This document shows, piece after piece, positions 44,681 to 58,125 of a stretch of 64,000 bases of DNA (position 1 is its first letter; every line of letters begins with the position of its first letter). The stretch is taken from assembly GCF_018687715.1 (NCBI RefSeq), contig NC_056756.1, positions 39,962,480 through 40,026,479 of the forward strand. The letters run 5' to 3'. This DNA comes from Carya illinoinensis (lineage: Eukaryota; Streptophyta; Magnoliopsida; Fagales; Juglandaceae). The notes under the pieces are model-generated. The model was not told where the DNA came from, did no database searches, and saw nothing but the letters and a program-made list of their open reading frames with translations. The translations under genes and the position numbers were made by a program.

Positions 44681-45494
44681 GGCACATCCAAGCATGCCAT
44701 ATCTGATACTTTGATCCTCTCCCCTCTCACTCCTTTGTGTCATCACGCCAAACCCACATTTCTTAGCATAATCCTTATAATAGCTCTGCAAATCTTCAAA
44801 AGATTTGAATTCCATCCCTGACTTTGGCTCCTCTATTATATCACCACCACCCGGTTGCACTGAGTGTGGTGACCCGGTTATGCCATCGTTGGTATCCGGG
44901 GAATTTGGTATATCCTCTTTACTTCCCTCATCAATTCTAGAGGAAGTACTTGGTGTTTCAGTTTCCTTACAATCATTGAGTGTAGTTTCTTCACCAACTC
45001 TTGCACTCGTTGCAGAGCTTGTACAGATGATGGGAGTTGGCGGTCTCATCCCATATTAAAATGGGTAACCAGCATTCTACATAAAACATAAAAAAATGAG
45101 AGTAATTAAACTCCACAAAAACCAAACTTATACATAAAAGACAAGATCAAATGTAACCACCTGAATGTTGTTTGGATATTGGCTGCCATTTGCATATGGC
45201 AAAAATGTTGGTGTTCATGAAAACTCTGGTCCATAATAACCATGCATGTAATTTGGCAAGTATACTGTACCAATTTGAGGGATGTTTTGAAATTTGTATA
45301 ATAATGATAATTAGGATGAGAAACATTGAGCAAACCAATTTCAATAAGTATAATAAATTTGAAATAACATACTGAGGTTGGAGATTTGAGCTAGATGGTG
45401 GTAGCGGAGATGAGTGTTCTTTCCCTTTTCCAATGCCCCTGTACAAATTGTTCAATATCGAAGGTAAATCTTTGGGAAGAATATCAAGGACCAA
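44681..45494 (-). pseudogene. FAR1/FHY3-type transposase N-terminal fragment, copy B
   Basis: Homologous to 30998-31811. It retains the N-terminal block (MRPPTPIICTSSATSARVGE; GMEFKSFEDLQSYYKDYAKK) up to the start of the FAR1 domain, then is cut by the hAT-like element. Here codon Gln (CAG) is intact where copy A has TAG. The upstream exon-like blocks are present (about 45286-45161 and 45494-45373). The transposase core is absent. Confidence 0.8.
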
Positions 45495-47096
45495 TCTATC
45501 GTCTCATTATTTGCATCGGCTTAGACAATCACACTCTCTCTTATTTATAATCTTTATTTCATTAAATTTTACCATCGCACTGCCTCTACTTTACAATGCC
45601 TTCGTTTTGAGTTATTTATTATGGTACCACCCTAACCTATTTATAAGATTCAAAATTTTTAAAATTTCTCTTCTAAATGAAATTGTGTCATGTAAGCACT
45701 TTATATAGTGTGCTTATAAGTAAATATTTATTTATTTAATAATGAATTTCTCATGCTCTTCAATTTCTTTTAGTATGTATATATAATAAGAAAGAGAATT
45801 ATTAAATGATGAGTTGGGCACCATTGGTGTTTTTCAAAGGCATATGCTTTGCCTCTGGTAGGCCCCCCACTTGTCTCAATTTTTTTTAAGAGCGGATTGT
45901 AGGAGAATCAAAAACATATATATGGCCCACATAAAGAACGATGCTCCATGCATTTTGATAAAATTGGTTGGTTTATTTGTCTACTACATTTATTTATTCA
46001 GCTACTTTTACAAGTGAAACATGTTCTGTAAAATATTTCAATGAGCATTTTGAGACAAAACAAGATCAAGGAAATGATGATAAAATCCGCAACCTCAAAA
46101 ATCCCTTTCAAGATTCAAAATAAAACCAACAGAAATCTCATTCATGCCTAACTGAAAGATTCATGCCTTAATTTTTTGCATATAGCATCTCCAGTTAAGA
46201 AAGAAACTAGGTGACTGTAGAATAGAATCAACTGGGACTTTTCCCTTCAAATGTACAATAGCGAAAAGAAGGTTCATAAATACGACATAAAAAAATTTTA
46301 TGATGAAGTCTTTAGGTCCTCTCTGACTTGGTTTAGAAACTCATGAAAGATTGCAACTCCAAACAACCATTTCTACGGCATAAACAAATAACACATATAG
46401 CTGTTTTCAAATACATACAAAATACACATGTAATCTGTTTATCCGAAGCACAAAAATTGTATATTTCTGAGCAATAAACTCAAGTAATAAAATCTGTTGT
46501 TCCTACCAATAGATTTTGTCAATATTGTTCCTAAAAAAACAACAACACCCAAGAAATTAAGAAACATGAGCAAGTCAAAATACGTTCTTTACCATTGTAC
46601 AGAAGTTGAATTTTTTTACAGTTCAGTAAGGACTAGATCGATGGTAGTGGCTACAGCCTCTTGAAGTTGACCCACAAGAGGAAGATGACCCACACGAGGA
46701 AGAAGACCCGTGCAAATACCCACATAGATCACTTGAAAATTTGAAGACCACGAAGCACCAACTATCAACGCTCTGAAACTTCTCCAGAAGCCCTGCCAAC
46801 GACTCGTCGAGCTGCTAATTTCGGTTTCTAGTTTTTAAATGCAAAAGAAGATGTTGCCCTCATGAAGATGAGCTTGGAAGAGGAGTTTGAGAAGAGGAGC
46901 TTGGAACCCGAGCTTGAAGATGAGCTTGAGAAGACGAGCTGAAGACCACACTAGAGCAATGCAAGAAGCGGGAAAACAAAAATCCCAAAATGGTAACCAT
47001 ATTTCGTTTGTTCGTTCTATCTATTTTTTTTTTAATATTTGCCACATCAGTCGACCGCGCGCCAACTGTACACAACGACTGTACATTGCACTTCTG
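45495..47096. other. Duplicated MULE right end, copy B
   Basis: Homologous to 31812-33408, no gene recognised. It ends with the MULE terminal region at about 47023-47096, followed by AAAAATAAA. Confidence 0.6.
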
Positions 47097-47105
47097 AAAA
47101 ATAAA

Positions 47106-48483
47106 ATCATACTGGCACTTTAGTTTCACAATTTTTTAAATGAGTTGTTTATCGAGTTTTGTCTTAAAAAAAGGTCCTTTTTTTTACTTATATATTTTAA
47201 TAGATTAAAAATATAAAATCACATGGGCACTAAATTCTTAAAACAGATTGACGTTGCCCACTTCTTATTATCTCTCATTTTTATTATATAAAGCATAAGC
47301 CAATTATTATCCATTTAGTCAATAGATTAAAATAATAATTCTCTTATTTTTAAAAATTTTTTTATCATCTTTAATTATTAATAAAAATATATTATAAATA
47401 AAGTTTTAAGTCAATCATCTCCCACTATTGCCTGTTGTTACTATTAAGATAAATGATATTTACAGTTGTGGTTGTGTAAGTGTCACGCAGTCTTTTGAAA
47501 AAAGTGAATTAATATGAGATCCACATGAAAAAAAACCAACTTTTTAATCATAGACCTCACTTTTTTTCAAAACGATTACCCGAAATTTACACACTCTATA
47601 AGTGAATATAGCATTACTCCTTATCCCCATTATCTATCTCTCTCATTAATAATAAAATATTATTTTGTATTATTTATTGATTTCTATCCATTTCGAGCAC
47701 AGTGTTCAATGAAGATAATTGAACTACTTAAATTCTCAAATAACTTAATGAAATATGTTATGAAGACAACTACATAACAATTTTTCCTCTACAGAAACAC
47801 AAGTACATATTGAAATACTTATATTAAAGTTATCTGAATTTTATTTAATATTAGTGGACTTGAATTTAAACAATAATAATATTTAGACTTAGTTGTATAA
47901 AAATTATGTTCTAGTTTCTACCTATCATTAATATAAGTTAATATGACTAATCCAGAAAAAATAAAATAATAAATAGCGGTCATTTTCAACTCATGGACTG
48001 CTGAAAGAAATGTAAAATAAAGATGCTGATTTCATTAGCTAATTTCACATCTTGAACATATTATTATCACAATTATATTTAGGATTTATCACATTTTAAG
48101 CTCTCCCTCCTATTTTAGATTTGTGAGACTTCCTTACAATTCAATTGTTTATTTTTGCATATTTTTTACACACTTCACTGATGTGATTGATTAAAAGAGT
48201 TATTTTATATTAAAAAAAATGACGCAACCAATCACATTAATAAAATACATAAAAAGTACATAAAAATAACTGCACATAGAGTTTTGATTATATTATTCCT
48301 AATAGATTTAAATAAATAGTTAAGTGTTTGTATGGAGATGTTAAAAAATGATGTTTTACAATAAAATCTTCCTTTTCCTAGTATTGAATATTGATTTCTT
48401 CCTTAATGGTAGTTATTACTTCATTTAAGAGTGCCCTTGGGGCATCAGTTAACATAGCCTTGTTTGAAAATGATTTTACATGT
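47106..48483. other. AT-rich flank, partly unique to copy B
   Basis: 47437-48545 (about 1.1 kb, including the left half of the MITE) is missing from copy A. No gene or element was recognised in 47437-48483. Confidence 0.6.
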
Positions 48484-48492
48484 TTGCATTAA

Positions 48493-48710
48493 GCATAATA
48501 CTATTATGCAGCCCCGACGGTACCGCTCGGAAAAATTTATTTATTTATTTATTTTATTTAATAATTAAGAAAATAATTTTAAGTGTATTGGTGCATTTTT
48601 TTATTTTTTAAAATATTTAAATATATTAAAAATGTAAAAAAAAAATTGAAAATAAAAACAACTGGGTGACATGCCCAACGGTAAGAGCTGAGCGGCACAA
48701 TAACCCACCC
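48493..48710. mobile_element. Mutator-type MITE, intact copy
   Basis: A 218-bp element flanked by perfect TTGCATTAA on both sides (48484-48492 and 48711-48719). The ends carry loosely inverted GGTACCGCTCGG / GTGCCGCTCAG motifs. The core matches the MITEs at 7607 and 8204. Confidence 0.78.
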
Positions 48711-49096
48711 TTGCATTAAATATTGCAGGACACGTAATAGAATTTTTTTCCTTTATTTATTGCCTTAACTAGAAGACCATAAATAAGTCATACAATATTA
48801 ATTTTTGTCGCTAAAAAACTTTATATGAGTTATTTTATTTTTAAACTAATGTATCGAGTATATTATACACATTAGTTAAATAATAAAATTTAATTTAAAA
48901 AATTTAAATTATAAGAGATATCTTTTAAATTAAATTAAATTATATAAATATTTATTAAGTATGCTTTACACACGAGCATAAGAATAGAAATTTTCTTTTC
49001 ATATAACAATACTTAATGAGGATAAATCCAATCAGTCTAGTGATTAAGATAAAGTTACTTCTCAATAATTCAAGATCAAGTTAACAAACTTGTTAC

Positions 49097-49253
49097 TATT
49101 GTAAATCAATGAAAAGAGAGAGAATTGTTACTCATAATCGGAACTTAGAAATATACCCATATATATAGGGATACAAAAGTCTTAATTGACGGTTAAGACC
49201 TGGTCAATAATGACAGCTAAATGTGGTCATACAATACAAGTTGGTTTATAACA
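49097..49253 (-). repeat. 3' LTR, copia copy B
   Basis: Direct repeat of 54517-54684. The TG start has become TA. Followed by the AAAGGGGAG polypurine tract on the minus strand. Confidence 0.8.
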
Positions 49254-49999
49254 CTCCCCTTTTGATGACCATATTTAAAGAATATGTCTCGTTAAAACCT
49301 TGCTAAAGAAAAACTATGTGGGAAAAAACCAATGGCGAAGGAAAAAGAGTACAGTATTCATGTGTACCGCCAAATACTTTTAGGATTGCCTTATTAAAAC
49401 CTTGCAAAGGAAAACCCAGTGGGATAAAACCTTAGCGAAGGAAAAAGAGTACAATCAGCATAAATCTTCAAGACATTACTCCTCCTGAAAAATGCATGAT
49501 AATAGGTCTTCGAGTCTCTGCATTCCAATGTTCTACATAATCTTCCTAAATATTGCTGTCGGTAATGCTTTAGTGAATAAATTTTTCAAATTATCACTTG
49601 ACCATATCTGCTTGACATCAATTTCACATTTCTCCTCATGAATTGCAATGATCTTCTTGTGTGGATCTGAAAGATAACCTGCATCCGTATATCTAACTAA
49701 TTGTGGACTTGATCTATGTTGATAAAATAATCACATATTCAGGGCTTCAGTTGAACTGGAGATAAGGTACTTTAGGACTAAGAATTTCTTCATCGTCTTC
49801 ACAATGACGAAATGGATTTTTCTGCTCATCAAATGATCGAGCAACCATTAGAGTACTCAGGAGATGATTTTTGTCCATATAAAAGTGCTTCAAAACTTTA
49901 TAGTTAGAGGTCTTTACGTTGATGCATCTCAATATTGTATACCAACTCTGCAGTTGATAATGTTTTGGTAAACAAATTCACCATATTGACTCAAGATCA

Positions 50000-51070
50000 T
50001 TAAAGTCACTACTCTTTTAGAGTTGTGCTCTTCTGAAGTTCTTGTAAATAACATAGTTAGTGGAGAATTCATTAAAATTAAACCGCTAACCTCATTTTTC
50101 AACAAAAATGGTGGCCATCTTTTTAGACCAGATAAGCACCACAAACTTTTATAGCTCTTCTGTAGCTGTTGGGTGCCACAGAGCTATGATGCTATATTTC
50201 TTGTCTCTTATAGAGAGATACTTCACGAGAGATGCAGTGAAGCAATAGAGATGCTTAGTCATAATTTTTTCTATAAAAGAAATATTCAGCTCATCTTCAT
50301 TCGTATCTTATCTTCTTCACTTTTATGTAATTAGTCTGCATTCTTATTCTGCAATGTCTTTCTGCATTCTTACTCTGCAATGGCTCAGCAATCTTCTCAT
50401 AACCAATATATGAGGTATTCTGTACATCGTTCACCAAATGTTTCTGCTTCTACCGTAGATGCTATAATGCAATACAATAATGATCTGATTAATAAGTCAG
50501 ATAATGAAGCTATCTACAAGCTTGTCAGTCTCGGTACCCGATACTCATCAACTATTGTCGCATTTTCTCAGCGACTGCAATCCAAAACATGTGGGGTTGA
50601 CAAACTCCATGAGAATATTTCTATCATTCAGCGACTTCTTCTGTAGTCCAACATGAAGATATGAGCAATAAAACAAGAGAATAGGAATTTAAAATTCTTG
50701 CTTAAATCTTCTTTTCGATTGCCTACTCCTTTAGATAAGGATGCCAGACAGATTCTTGAAAAACAAGAGCGTTTAAAGAATGAGGCAAAGACCCTTAAAT
50801 TTCTATAATTTTGTTTCGAGATAATAAAATAATATTTCACAAATATTCATATTTGCGTTTCTATCTTCTGGTAGATGTTCTGTGTGCTCCATTTTATTTC
50901 TCTTTTAATAATACACACTTCTTACAAAATAGTAATATGAACCTGAAATACTAATTTCATTTAAGAGATGGTATTTCAGAACTAATAATTTTACTCATCT
51001 CCCCCTTGAAGCTACAAGGGTTTTAGATTTATATTTCAAATATGTGCAATTTTCACGGGCTCTTCTGGAG
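50000..51070 (+). other. Insert of unknown origin within copia RT, copy B
   Basis: Counterpart of 35215-36250. The frame starting at 50380 (MAQQSSHNQYMRYSVHRSP) runs on to QRLLL where a TAG stop appears; copy A has GAG there. A TATA-like CTATAAAAG lies about 110 bp upstream (about 50271). The two copies are thus broken at different places in the same ORF. Confidence 0.4.
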
Positions 51071-53300
51071 TCTCAATAACATTTAAATCATCTATATAAA
51101 CTGCAATAATAGCTTGTTCCACGTGCGTTTGGATTGTTTTAGATTATATAAGGATTTTTTAAACTTGATAGAATACATATTTCTGGATGTATTTATATTA
51201 GAAGTTTCAGGTATTTTCTATCCTTCAGGGATTTTCATATATATGTCATGATCCAATGATCTATATAAATATGCAGTTAATCATGCATATTCAAACTCTC
51301 GGTAACTTTCAAGCTAATAAAAACCTCAATATGATTTCATCCACTTCAAAAGCATATCAATATTATTTCTGCGAGAAACCGATTCGTGATTTATATATCA
51401 CATTTTCAGATTAGAAGTTTCAGGCATTTTATATCCTTTATATAAATATCCACTGATATTCAACAAGCATCACCTCTTTAGGTGTTTGGATTATGAGTCC
51501 ATATGTATTACATTTTACTAGTGATATCAATTCTGCATGAATTGTCTGCAAGAAACTGAGTCATGATTTATATATCACATTTTCATTTCCTTTATATAAA
51601 TATCCACTGATATTTAACAAGCATTATCTATTTAGGTGTTTAGACTACAAGTCCTTATGCATCATATTTTACTAGTGATATCAATTCTGCAGGAATTGTT
51701 TCTTTCAAATTTGGCCAAGATTTTTATGTCGGTATTCTTCGATAGTTCTTGGTTCACTTTATTCATTATTTCTGATAATGTCAATTGTCATCTTATATGA
51801 ACATACGTTGCCGATAACGGTTTTATTTCTATCCAAAATTTCTCTAATATTTATGAAATGTATCAAGATCTCGTTATTTTCAGGTACCTGTCCCTCTTCA
51901 AGGGAAAACATTTCATGAAAAATCTTTTCAGGAGGCACTCTTTAGGAGGTTTATACTCTTCAGAAATTTATATGGGAGAATTTTATACAGAAAATTTGGA
52001 TGATCTTATTGCTTGTTTTGTGGGTACGGTCTCTTCAGGAGCACCAAATTATTTGTGCTTTTCTATTTCGAGATGCTTTATCTTTTGTATCAATAGGTCT
52101 CACATGCTTTTAAGCATGTCTTATGTTCATTAGACTGCTAAATTTCTTAATTGTCCTACGGGGACTTCAATCCTCGCTGAGATTTTTGTAGCTAGAATAT
52201 GAGACATTTTTATCTTATTGCATCCATAATTTAATTATTATCTGAACTTCCTGTTCACCTATGATAATCAAGATAATGTCGAATTATTTCATTTTATTTG
52301 CTTCTAGCAAATTTTTCTTTTCACTCCCGGTGGTAAGAATTTATAGTAAAAGAATCTTCTGGTTCTTTTATGGACGTCCATATGAAAATTTATTCGACTT
52401 ATCGTAATTGATTTTGGATGATCAAGATAATCATTAAAAACATACAAATATGTCGAATCATATCACTTTTGATGCATCATAATATTTGATTCAATAGTTG
52501 TATAATATTATCTCAAAGAGAAAGCTTGTAGTTTTTCCAATACAAGCTTCTGGCGCAAAATCATAAAAGTATTATAAAGATATTCATTATCACGTCCAAT
52601 TTCTTTATTTTTTTAAATAAAATGCATCATTCTCTTCACTTCAGGGAATAAAATGATATAAATCTAATATCACTTGCATCATTCTTTTCACTTCAGGGAA
52701 TAAAATTATATAAATCCAATATCATTCACTTCAGGGAATGATGTGGAACTATTAGAATGTGACTAATGATTTCTTATCAAAATCTCATTGTTTTGCTTAG
52801 CCATTAGAAGACAAGATATAAATTTAGAATATCTTATAAACTTTTGTACTCGATATTACTACTTCAGGAGCACATTTGAGGCATTCATTTAAACATATAT
52901 TCTTTAATAGCTTTTCTCTACACAATTTTAATTATGTAACTTCGGGTGCATTAATTATAATGAGCTTTTGGTATACGTATCACTAATTTAAACTATGAGA
53001 TACTCAATAAAATTATTGATTTAGAACGATCCTTCAGGGATACTCAATTTTTATTCCATGATGAATCTTATCATCAATAATTTATAACAAGTATAAAAAG
53101 TAAATAGAACCTGTATATAAACTTATGTGAATAAAAATTTACCACAGATATAACTGAAATGTAAATTATGAAAATTTTAATTCATCATAGATATAACTGA
53201 GATATAAACTATGTCAATAAACATAGAATTTTATCAAATAATAATAATGAATATCATCTTTAATACTCACCTTGAAGATTATAAATAATATATTGAAAAA
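51070..53300 (-). pseudogene. copia RT N-terminal half and linker remnants, copy B
   Basis: Parallels 36250-38560 with further decay: the TPEEL region near 51090-51060, the duplicated linker segment at about 51430-51700, and an ARIEVP-type motif near 52190-52160 now degenerate. No usable frame. Confidence 0.65.
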
Positions 53301-54289
53301 TTTACTTGAAGTAGAAGATCACTAACTTTAGAATCATCAGAAACTTGGTGACAACTTGGCGCTGGTTCCAAAAGATGGAGTAGGAGTGAAAATCCTTGAT
53401 AGGATCAAAGCAACCTATCATGCGCCGAAGCTGGAGGATGTGTACGCCGATATTTTATTTTTATTTTTAATTAATGTTCAGTTGTTGCTTGGCATTTCTA
53501 ACTTTACAGTGAACGAGAATCGTGCAAAAATGGCATTCCATCTGACTCGGTTTCAAAGAGGCTTAGGATGGTCAAGTCAGAGCCAACCAATTGAGAAAAA
53601 GAAGCCTAGTAGCCCGAGGTGGGTCCGGATTCTTCATTAAAGATATAAATGAAGAGTGGGTCCCTACTGAACGAAAAGCGCGGCACATGGTCGATGTGTA
53701 GCAATGGAAAATGATGGAGCTCGAGAGAATTGGGTAGCTTTGTCAGAGACTCAGAGGTATATTTCACGCTCCCATATATTTTTGTTCCTGAAGGCAACGT
53801 GGTCTCTACCGAGGAAGAAGAAGGCTGATTTTGAGATCTTCAAGGCACTGTGGGTCTGTCGGATCTGGTACTCGGTTGTTTCTGACCACGGAAACGACGC
53901 CGTTTGTGGGATATGATCCTCGTCTTCCCACCTGAACCTGTGCTGCAGGACCACCTCTGGCCAGGTCCCGCAACGACACCACCACGAGGAGATCAGGCCA
54001 TTCTGGTCCTAGTCATAGAGTCGAAAATGTGTCTAAGAGCTCGGCCTTGTGTTCCTCAGAGTCTAGAGCCTAGGCAACTTAAGCCACCAGCCGAGAGTCA
54101 CGTTGAGCTGGGCACCACCTCTTCGAAGCTACGGTTCCCCAGAGTGAAGAGAGCCATAACTGCTCTGAACGAGCTCATCACCGGTGCACCAGCCGATCGG
54201 TTAGAAGGGACCCATGGAGCGAGTAAGCTGCTCTTGCTCTCCAAGTCCCAGATCTTGTATGAAGCTCACATGTTTGTGAAAATCTCCGG

Positions 54290-54412
54290 TCAAATCGGAG
54301 GAACGTGCCTCTGGAGGTCGAGAGCCAGGGACTTGAGGATGTGAGCAGCAGCGTCTTTGGGGTCAAACGCAATGGCCTTTTCGGCTAGGGCCAGGGCCTC
54401 TTTGGCCAGAGA
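54290..54412 (-). pseudogene. Captured fragment of a host TPR-protein gene, copy B
   Basis: Forty codons as in copy A but closer to the family: SLAKEALALAEKAIAFDPKD then AAAHILKSLALDLQ and stop. Copy A has TT where copy B has AA. A plus-strand open frame of 146 codons (53904-54344) overlaps it; I regard that as fortuitous. Confidence 0.65.
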
Positions 54413-54516
54413 GATATGAAAATAAGAAACAAATTCTCAATTCTAATTCTCTCACTAGAAACCAGAATCCAATTTTTTTTTATGAGGATTAGAGAAGCTC
54501 AATCGTGCTGATATCG

Positions 54517-54684
54517 TGTTGTAAATTAATAAAAAGAGAGAGAATGAGAGAGAGAATTGTTATTCATAATCTGAACTTAGAAATATACCCATATATATAG
54601 GGTATAAAGGTCTTAATTGACGGTTAAGATCTAGTCAATAATGACGGCTAAATATGGTCATATAACACAAGTTGATTTATAACA
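54517..54684 (-). repeat. 5' LTR, copia copy B
   Basis: Begins TGTTGTAAATTAAT and ends TTTATAACA. The primer-binding remnant ATATCAGCACGATTG is just inside on the minus strand. Confidence 0.82.
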
Positions 54685-54689
54685 GGTAC

Positions 54690-56690
54690 GTAATTAATTG
54701 TAATTATGACTCCTCACAATTATGACTCTTTACTATTAAAATAGTGAGCCTATAAATGTAGTAGCAACTCCCAAAGTCTTCACGGGAGAATTTTATATTT
54801 AATAAATGTTATCTATTATTTTATGATATAGAAGCTATGAATTTCAATCATTTTATATAATTTGATTAAATATTTCATATCTTGATTACTTTTTTTTTTT
54901 TTTTGGATGAACCAGTAATATTATACATGCATAATTTGTCCATTTTGGGGAAGATGGGATGAGAATACAGCCATTCAAGATTATCCCTCCTCCTCTCGTT
55001 GCTTCCCTTCTTCTTCTATTCACCCATTTTGTTTATCATTTTTTTTCAAACTTTCATCAAGGCTTAAAAAGATAGATTTATAATTTTTCGACAACTCTCG
55101 AGAGACACGCCCAACACAAGCAGATTCACGGGTCCAAAATAATTCGAAAGAAAATTGTAGTTTTACAAAAATCATAACGTGTGGTTCTCATGTGCCGCCC
55201 ATATTCGTGTGTGAGGTTTATGCACCTCCCTTTCAGGCAATTCTTCTTGACACACACGCTAGTTTACTGGACTCACCACTACAACATCTTTTAGATATGA
55301 TATCTGTGATTGAAAAAAGACAAGTGTATTGCCTTTACGGACAGTCACAGATTTTGAAGTTTATCGGAATTGATCCAAACTGTAATCCGTCATTTTTCGT
55401 ATACCTTATTGCATTTATTTTTTGTTTCCTTATTGTTAATTATAATAAAAAATGAGTTTTTTTTTTTTTCTTTCTATGAAGGGTAAAGTTGGGTATTTGT
55501 TTAAACAGAGAGTATTCTCTCTTAAGATATTTATCTATAGAGAATATTAGCAATAGTGAAAATCAGACTAATCACAAAAGGAAATAGTATACTAGGGGAG
55601 TTCTAAATACATTCTTTAGTTTATGATATCATGTTTGATACGAGAACATTCCAGAATGTATCCGGTCATAAATATAAGTTTTTTTGAGAAATAAATTATA
55701 AAAATTGAGAGAGAATATTAAGATATAAAATAAAATAATAAATAATAAATCTCAGTCTTCTTATTAACTTAAACTCTTAGAAAATTGATAATTTTACATA
55801 ATACCAATAAATATTGCATAATGTATTTTATGTATTACAATTTTTTTAATCCCAACATCTTTAATAATTCAAAGAGACAAGGAGACAATATCAAGTTGCT
55901 GCACGCTAATTACGTGGTCTCTAATATTAAAAACAATAAAGTTGACAAAAATATGTCTATTTTATCCGCGCTGGCTTGGTTAGAAAGTAACTGTTGTATC
56001 TTCGTCTGTTAGAATATGAGCTAGACTTCTTCACCAACCCACCGAGAATTTTTGGCAATGTTCTAGTGAAAGCCAAAACTAAAATTTGATTAAAATTTGA
56101 CTAAAATTTTATTAAAATTGACTAAAAATTAAAGTCATTCAAGTATAACTTCATCTACAATTAGGTAATTATAAGTCAAAATAATAATATAATATTATTT
56201 TTATAATTAAAATATTTTTTAATAATAATATAATATAATTATTTTATCCAATACATGCACAAAACTGTCTAATCCAATTTTTATAAGACTATATCTGAAC
56301 TAATTATCGCGTGACTAGTGAAATTTCTTGTAAAAATCTCAACATAATATATATTGTCAGTTGTAAAAAAAATCAGAACTTAAAATATTTGTTAGTGGAA
56401 TAAAATCTTCACGGTGAAAAGGACTGTATGTGTGGGAACGAAGATCGAGGAAAGCTCCAGGCGTGCAGAAAAGTGCTCCACCGAATTCCTTTTTCCGAAT
56501 ATTTCTATTAATATGATAAAATATCCGTCTAATGACACGAGACATTCTTATTTTGTAGTAAAATAAAATATTTGTTATGATTATGAACAGTATCCAGTCG
56601 AAGAAGGATGTAGTGAAATAAAATATTTGTTATGACTATGAATATTATCCAGTCAAAGAAGGAGAAAGCTTTATATTTACTGTAGCTCGT
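54690..56690. other. Gene-free duplicated block, copy B
   Basis: Matches 39915-41902. No gene recognised. Only the 55770-56690 part is nearly identical to copy A. Confidence 0.5.
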
Positions 56691-56799
56691 CTTTAAAAAC
56701 TGTCATGCAGCTAGAACCTCTCCCTGATGATCTCGAAGAATCACTCAAATCCCAGCTATTTGTTGATCATAGAAAGTTGTCCCATCCACATTTAACTCT

Positions 56800-57506
56800 A
56801 AGTAACCTAGTGGAGGAGAGTTCCAAGATACTACTCTCTTACTCTAATTCTGAGAAGCATCAAAAACTTTAATCTGTTTGTACTCTACTTTCGAAGACAA
56901 AGCCTTATTAACCACCTATTGTATGCCTAGAAGAGTCTGGTCATATATAAACTTATTTCTTCTATGCCAACAAGCCCATGCAATTGCAATAAAATTAGCC
57001 AACTCCTATTCCGAACCTTTATCCCGCGTCATATTTGCCAAAACCCAGAAACTCCTCTCAAAATCAACCTTTTTGTACAGATGAACCTGCTCCTCGTGAA
57101 TCTTATTCACATCCAGACAATAAAATACAGCATGAGCAGCATCTTCTCCTTCCCGCTCACAGAACACACATGCATCATTATCAATAACGTGCTTTCTCTT
57201 TTAGTTCCTATATGTAGGCAATATCTCCAAACAAGCTTTCCAAGCAAAAAGTTTCATTTTCTTGGGTAATTTCAAATGCCACAAAAATTTCCAAAAATCT
57301 GAAGCAGCTCTTCTTCTAGAACTTTCACCAAGTATCTGTACTCCATTATTTTGAAACATCCTATATGCACTTCTAATTGAATAAACTCCATTTCTCTCAT
57401 ATTCCCAGAAACTGAATATTCTACCTCTAAACACACATTCAATTTCAAAATTTGCCTTACCACATTTGGATTGAATAGAGCTCTTAACTGCTGAATATTC
57501 CACCAT
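56800..57506 (-). pseudogene. LINE ORF2 zinc-binding (zf-RVT) region
   Basis: The frame at 57506-57201 contains ERNGVYSIRSAYRMFQNNGV and LWHLKLPKKMKLFAWKACLE, the zf-RVT domain. The Cys-containing part (ACVFCEREGEDAAHAVFYC) follows in another frame at about 57180-57120. Confidence 0.85.
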
Positions 57507-58060
57507 CTTGTGCTCTCATCTATCAAAGACTTTATGCGCATTTCTTCATCAACTAAAAGCTGGACAGCTAGTTGATCAAATCCTGAAATCCAAGGATCTT
57601 TGAAAACTCTGACATTTCTTCCACTTCCCACCCGCCATCTGCAGCCCGTCTTTAAAAATTGGTGAGCTTCCCAAATACCCTTCCAAATGTAAGAAGAGCG
57701 TACATCAACTTTAGCCTCAAAGAAACTGGTAGTGGGGAAATACTTCACCTTATACATGCTAAACAACAGTGAGTTCTTGTTTTTCAAGAGTCTCCAACCT
57801 TGTTTTGCTAAAAGGGCTAAATTAAACAGCCTTAAGTCTTTGAAACACATCCCACATTGAAACTTAGAAACACACAAATGCTCCCAACTAACCCAATAAA
57901 TTTTCCTTTCTTGTGATTGATTTCCCCACCAAAACAGAGCCATCATACTCTCTAACTCAGTGCAAAGAGATTTAGGAAACAGGAAACAACTCATAGCATA
58001 AGTTGGAATGGACAAAGATACAACCTTTATTAGCACCTCTTTCCTCCCTTGTGACAACAA
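57272..58060 (-). pseudogene. LINE ORF2 connection domain
   Basis: A 262-codon frame: MLSQGRKEVLIKVVSLSIPT, YAMSCFLFPKSLCTELESMM, KIYWVSWEHLCVSK and GCRWRVGSGRNVRVFKDPWI. This is the segment between RT and zf-RVT of plant LINEs. A frameshift near 57510 moves the zinc-binding part to the overlapping frame. Confidence 0.88.
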
Positions 58061-58125
58061 GGTACCCCTCTACAATTGAAGTTTCTGCCACATCCTTTGT
58101 TTAATCCTATCAACAGCTTGTTTCT

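Larger units (their letters stand above)
49097..54684 (-). mobile_element. Ty1/copia element, copy B, heavily decayed
   Basis: Duplicate of 34300-39909. LTRs at 49097-49253 and 54517-54684. Flanks GTTAC (49092-49096) and GGTAC (54685-54689) are a one-mismatch target duplication, better preserved than in copy A. Internal remnants parallel copy A: RT end at 49932-49747 (KVLKHFYMDKNHLLSTLM), insert at about 50000-51070, and integrase-RT linker near 51500-51900. Confidence 0.83.
44681..56797. repeat. Tandem segmental duplication, copy B
   Basis: Collinear with 30998-42559. Offset between the copies is 13,683 at the left, about 14,800 after the extra 1.1 kb, and 14,788 at 41902/56690. It begins inside FAR1 coding at GGCACATCCAAGC. 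Confidence 0.93.

Noticed and set aside
53904..54344. A 146-codon plus-strand frame in the copia copy B gag region
   Set aside because: It overlaps the better-supported minus-strand TPR fragment, and in copy A it is broken. I recognise no family.
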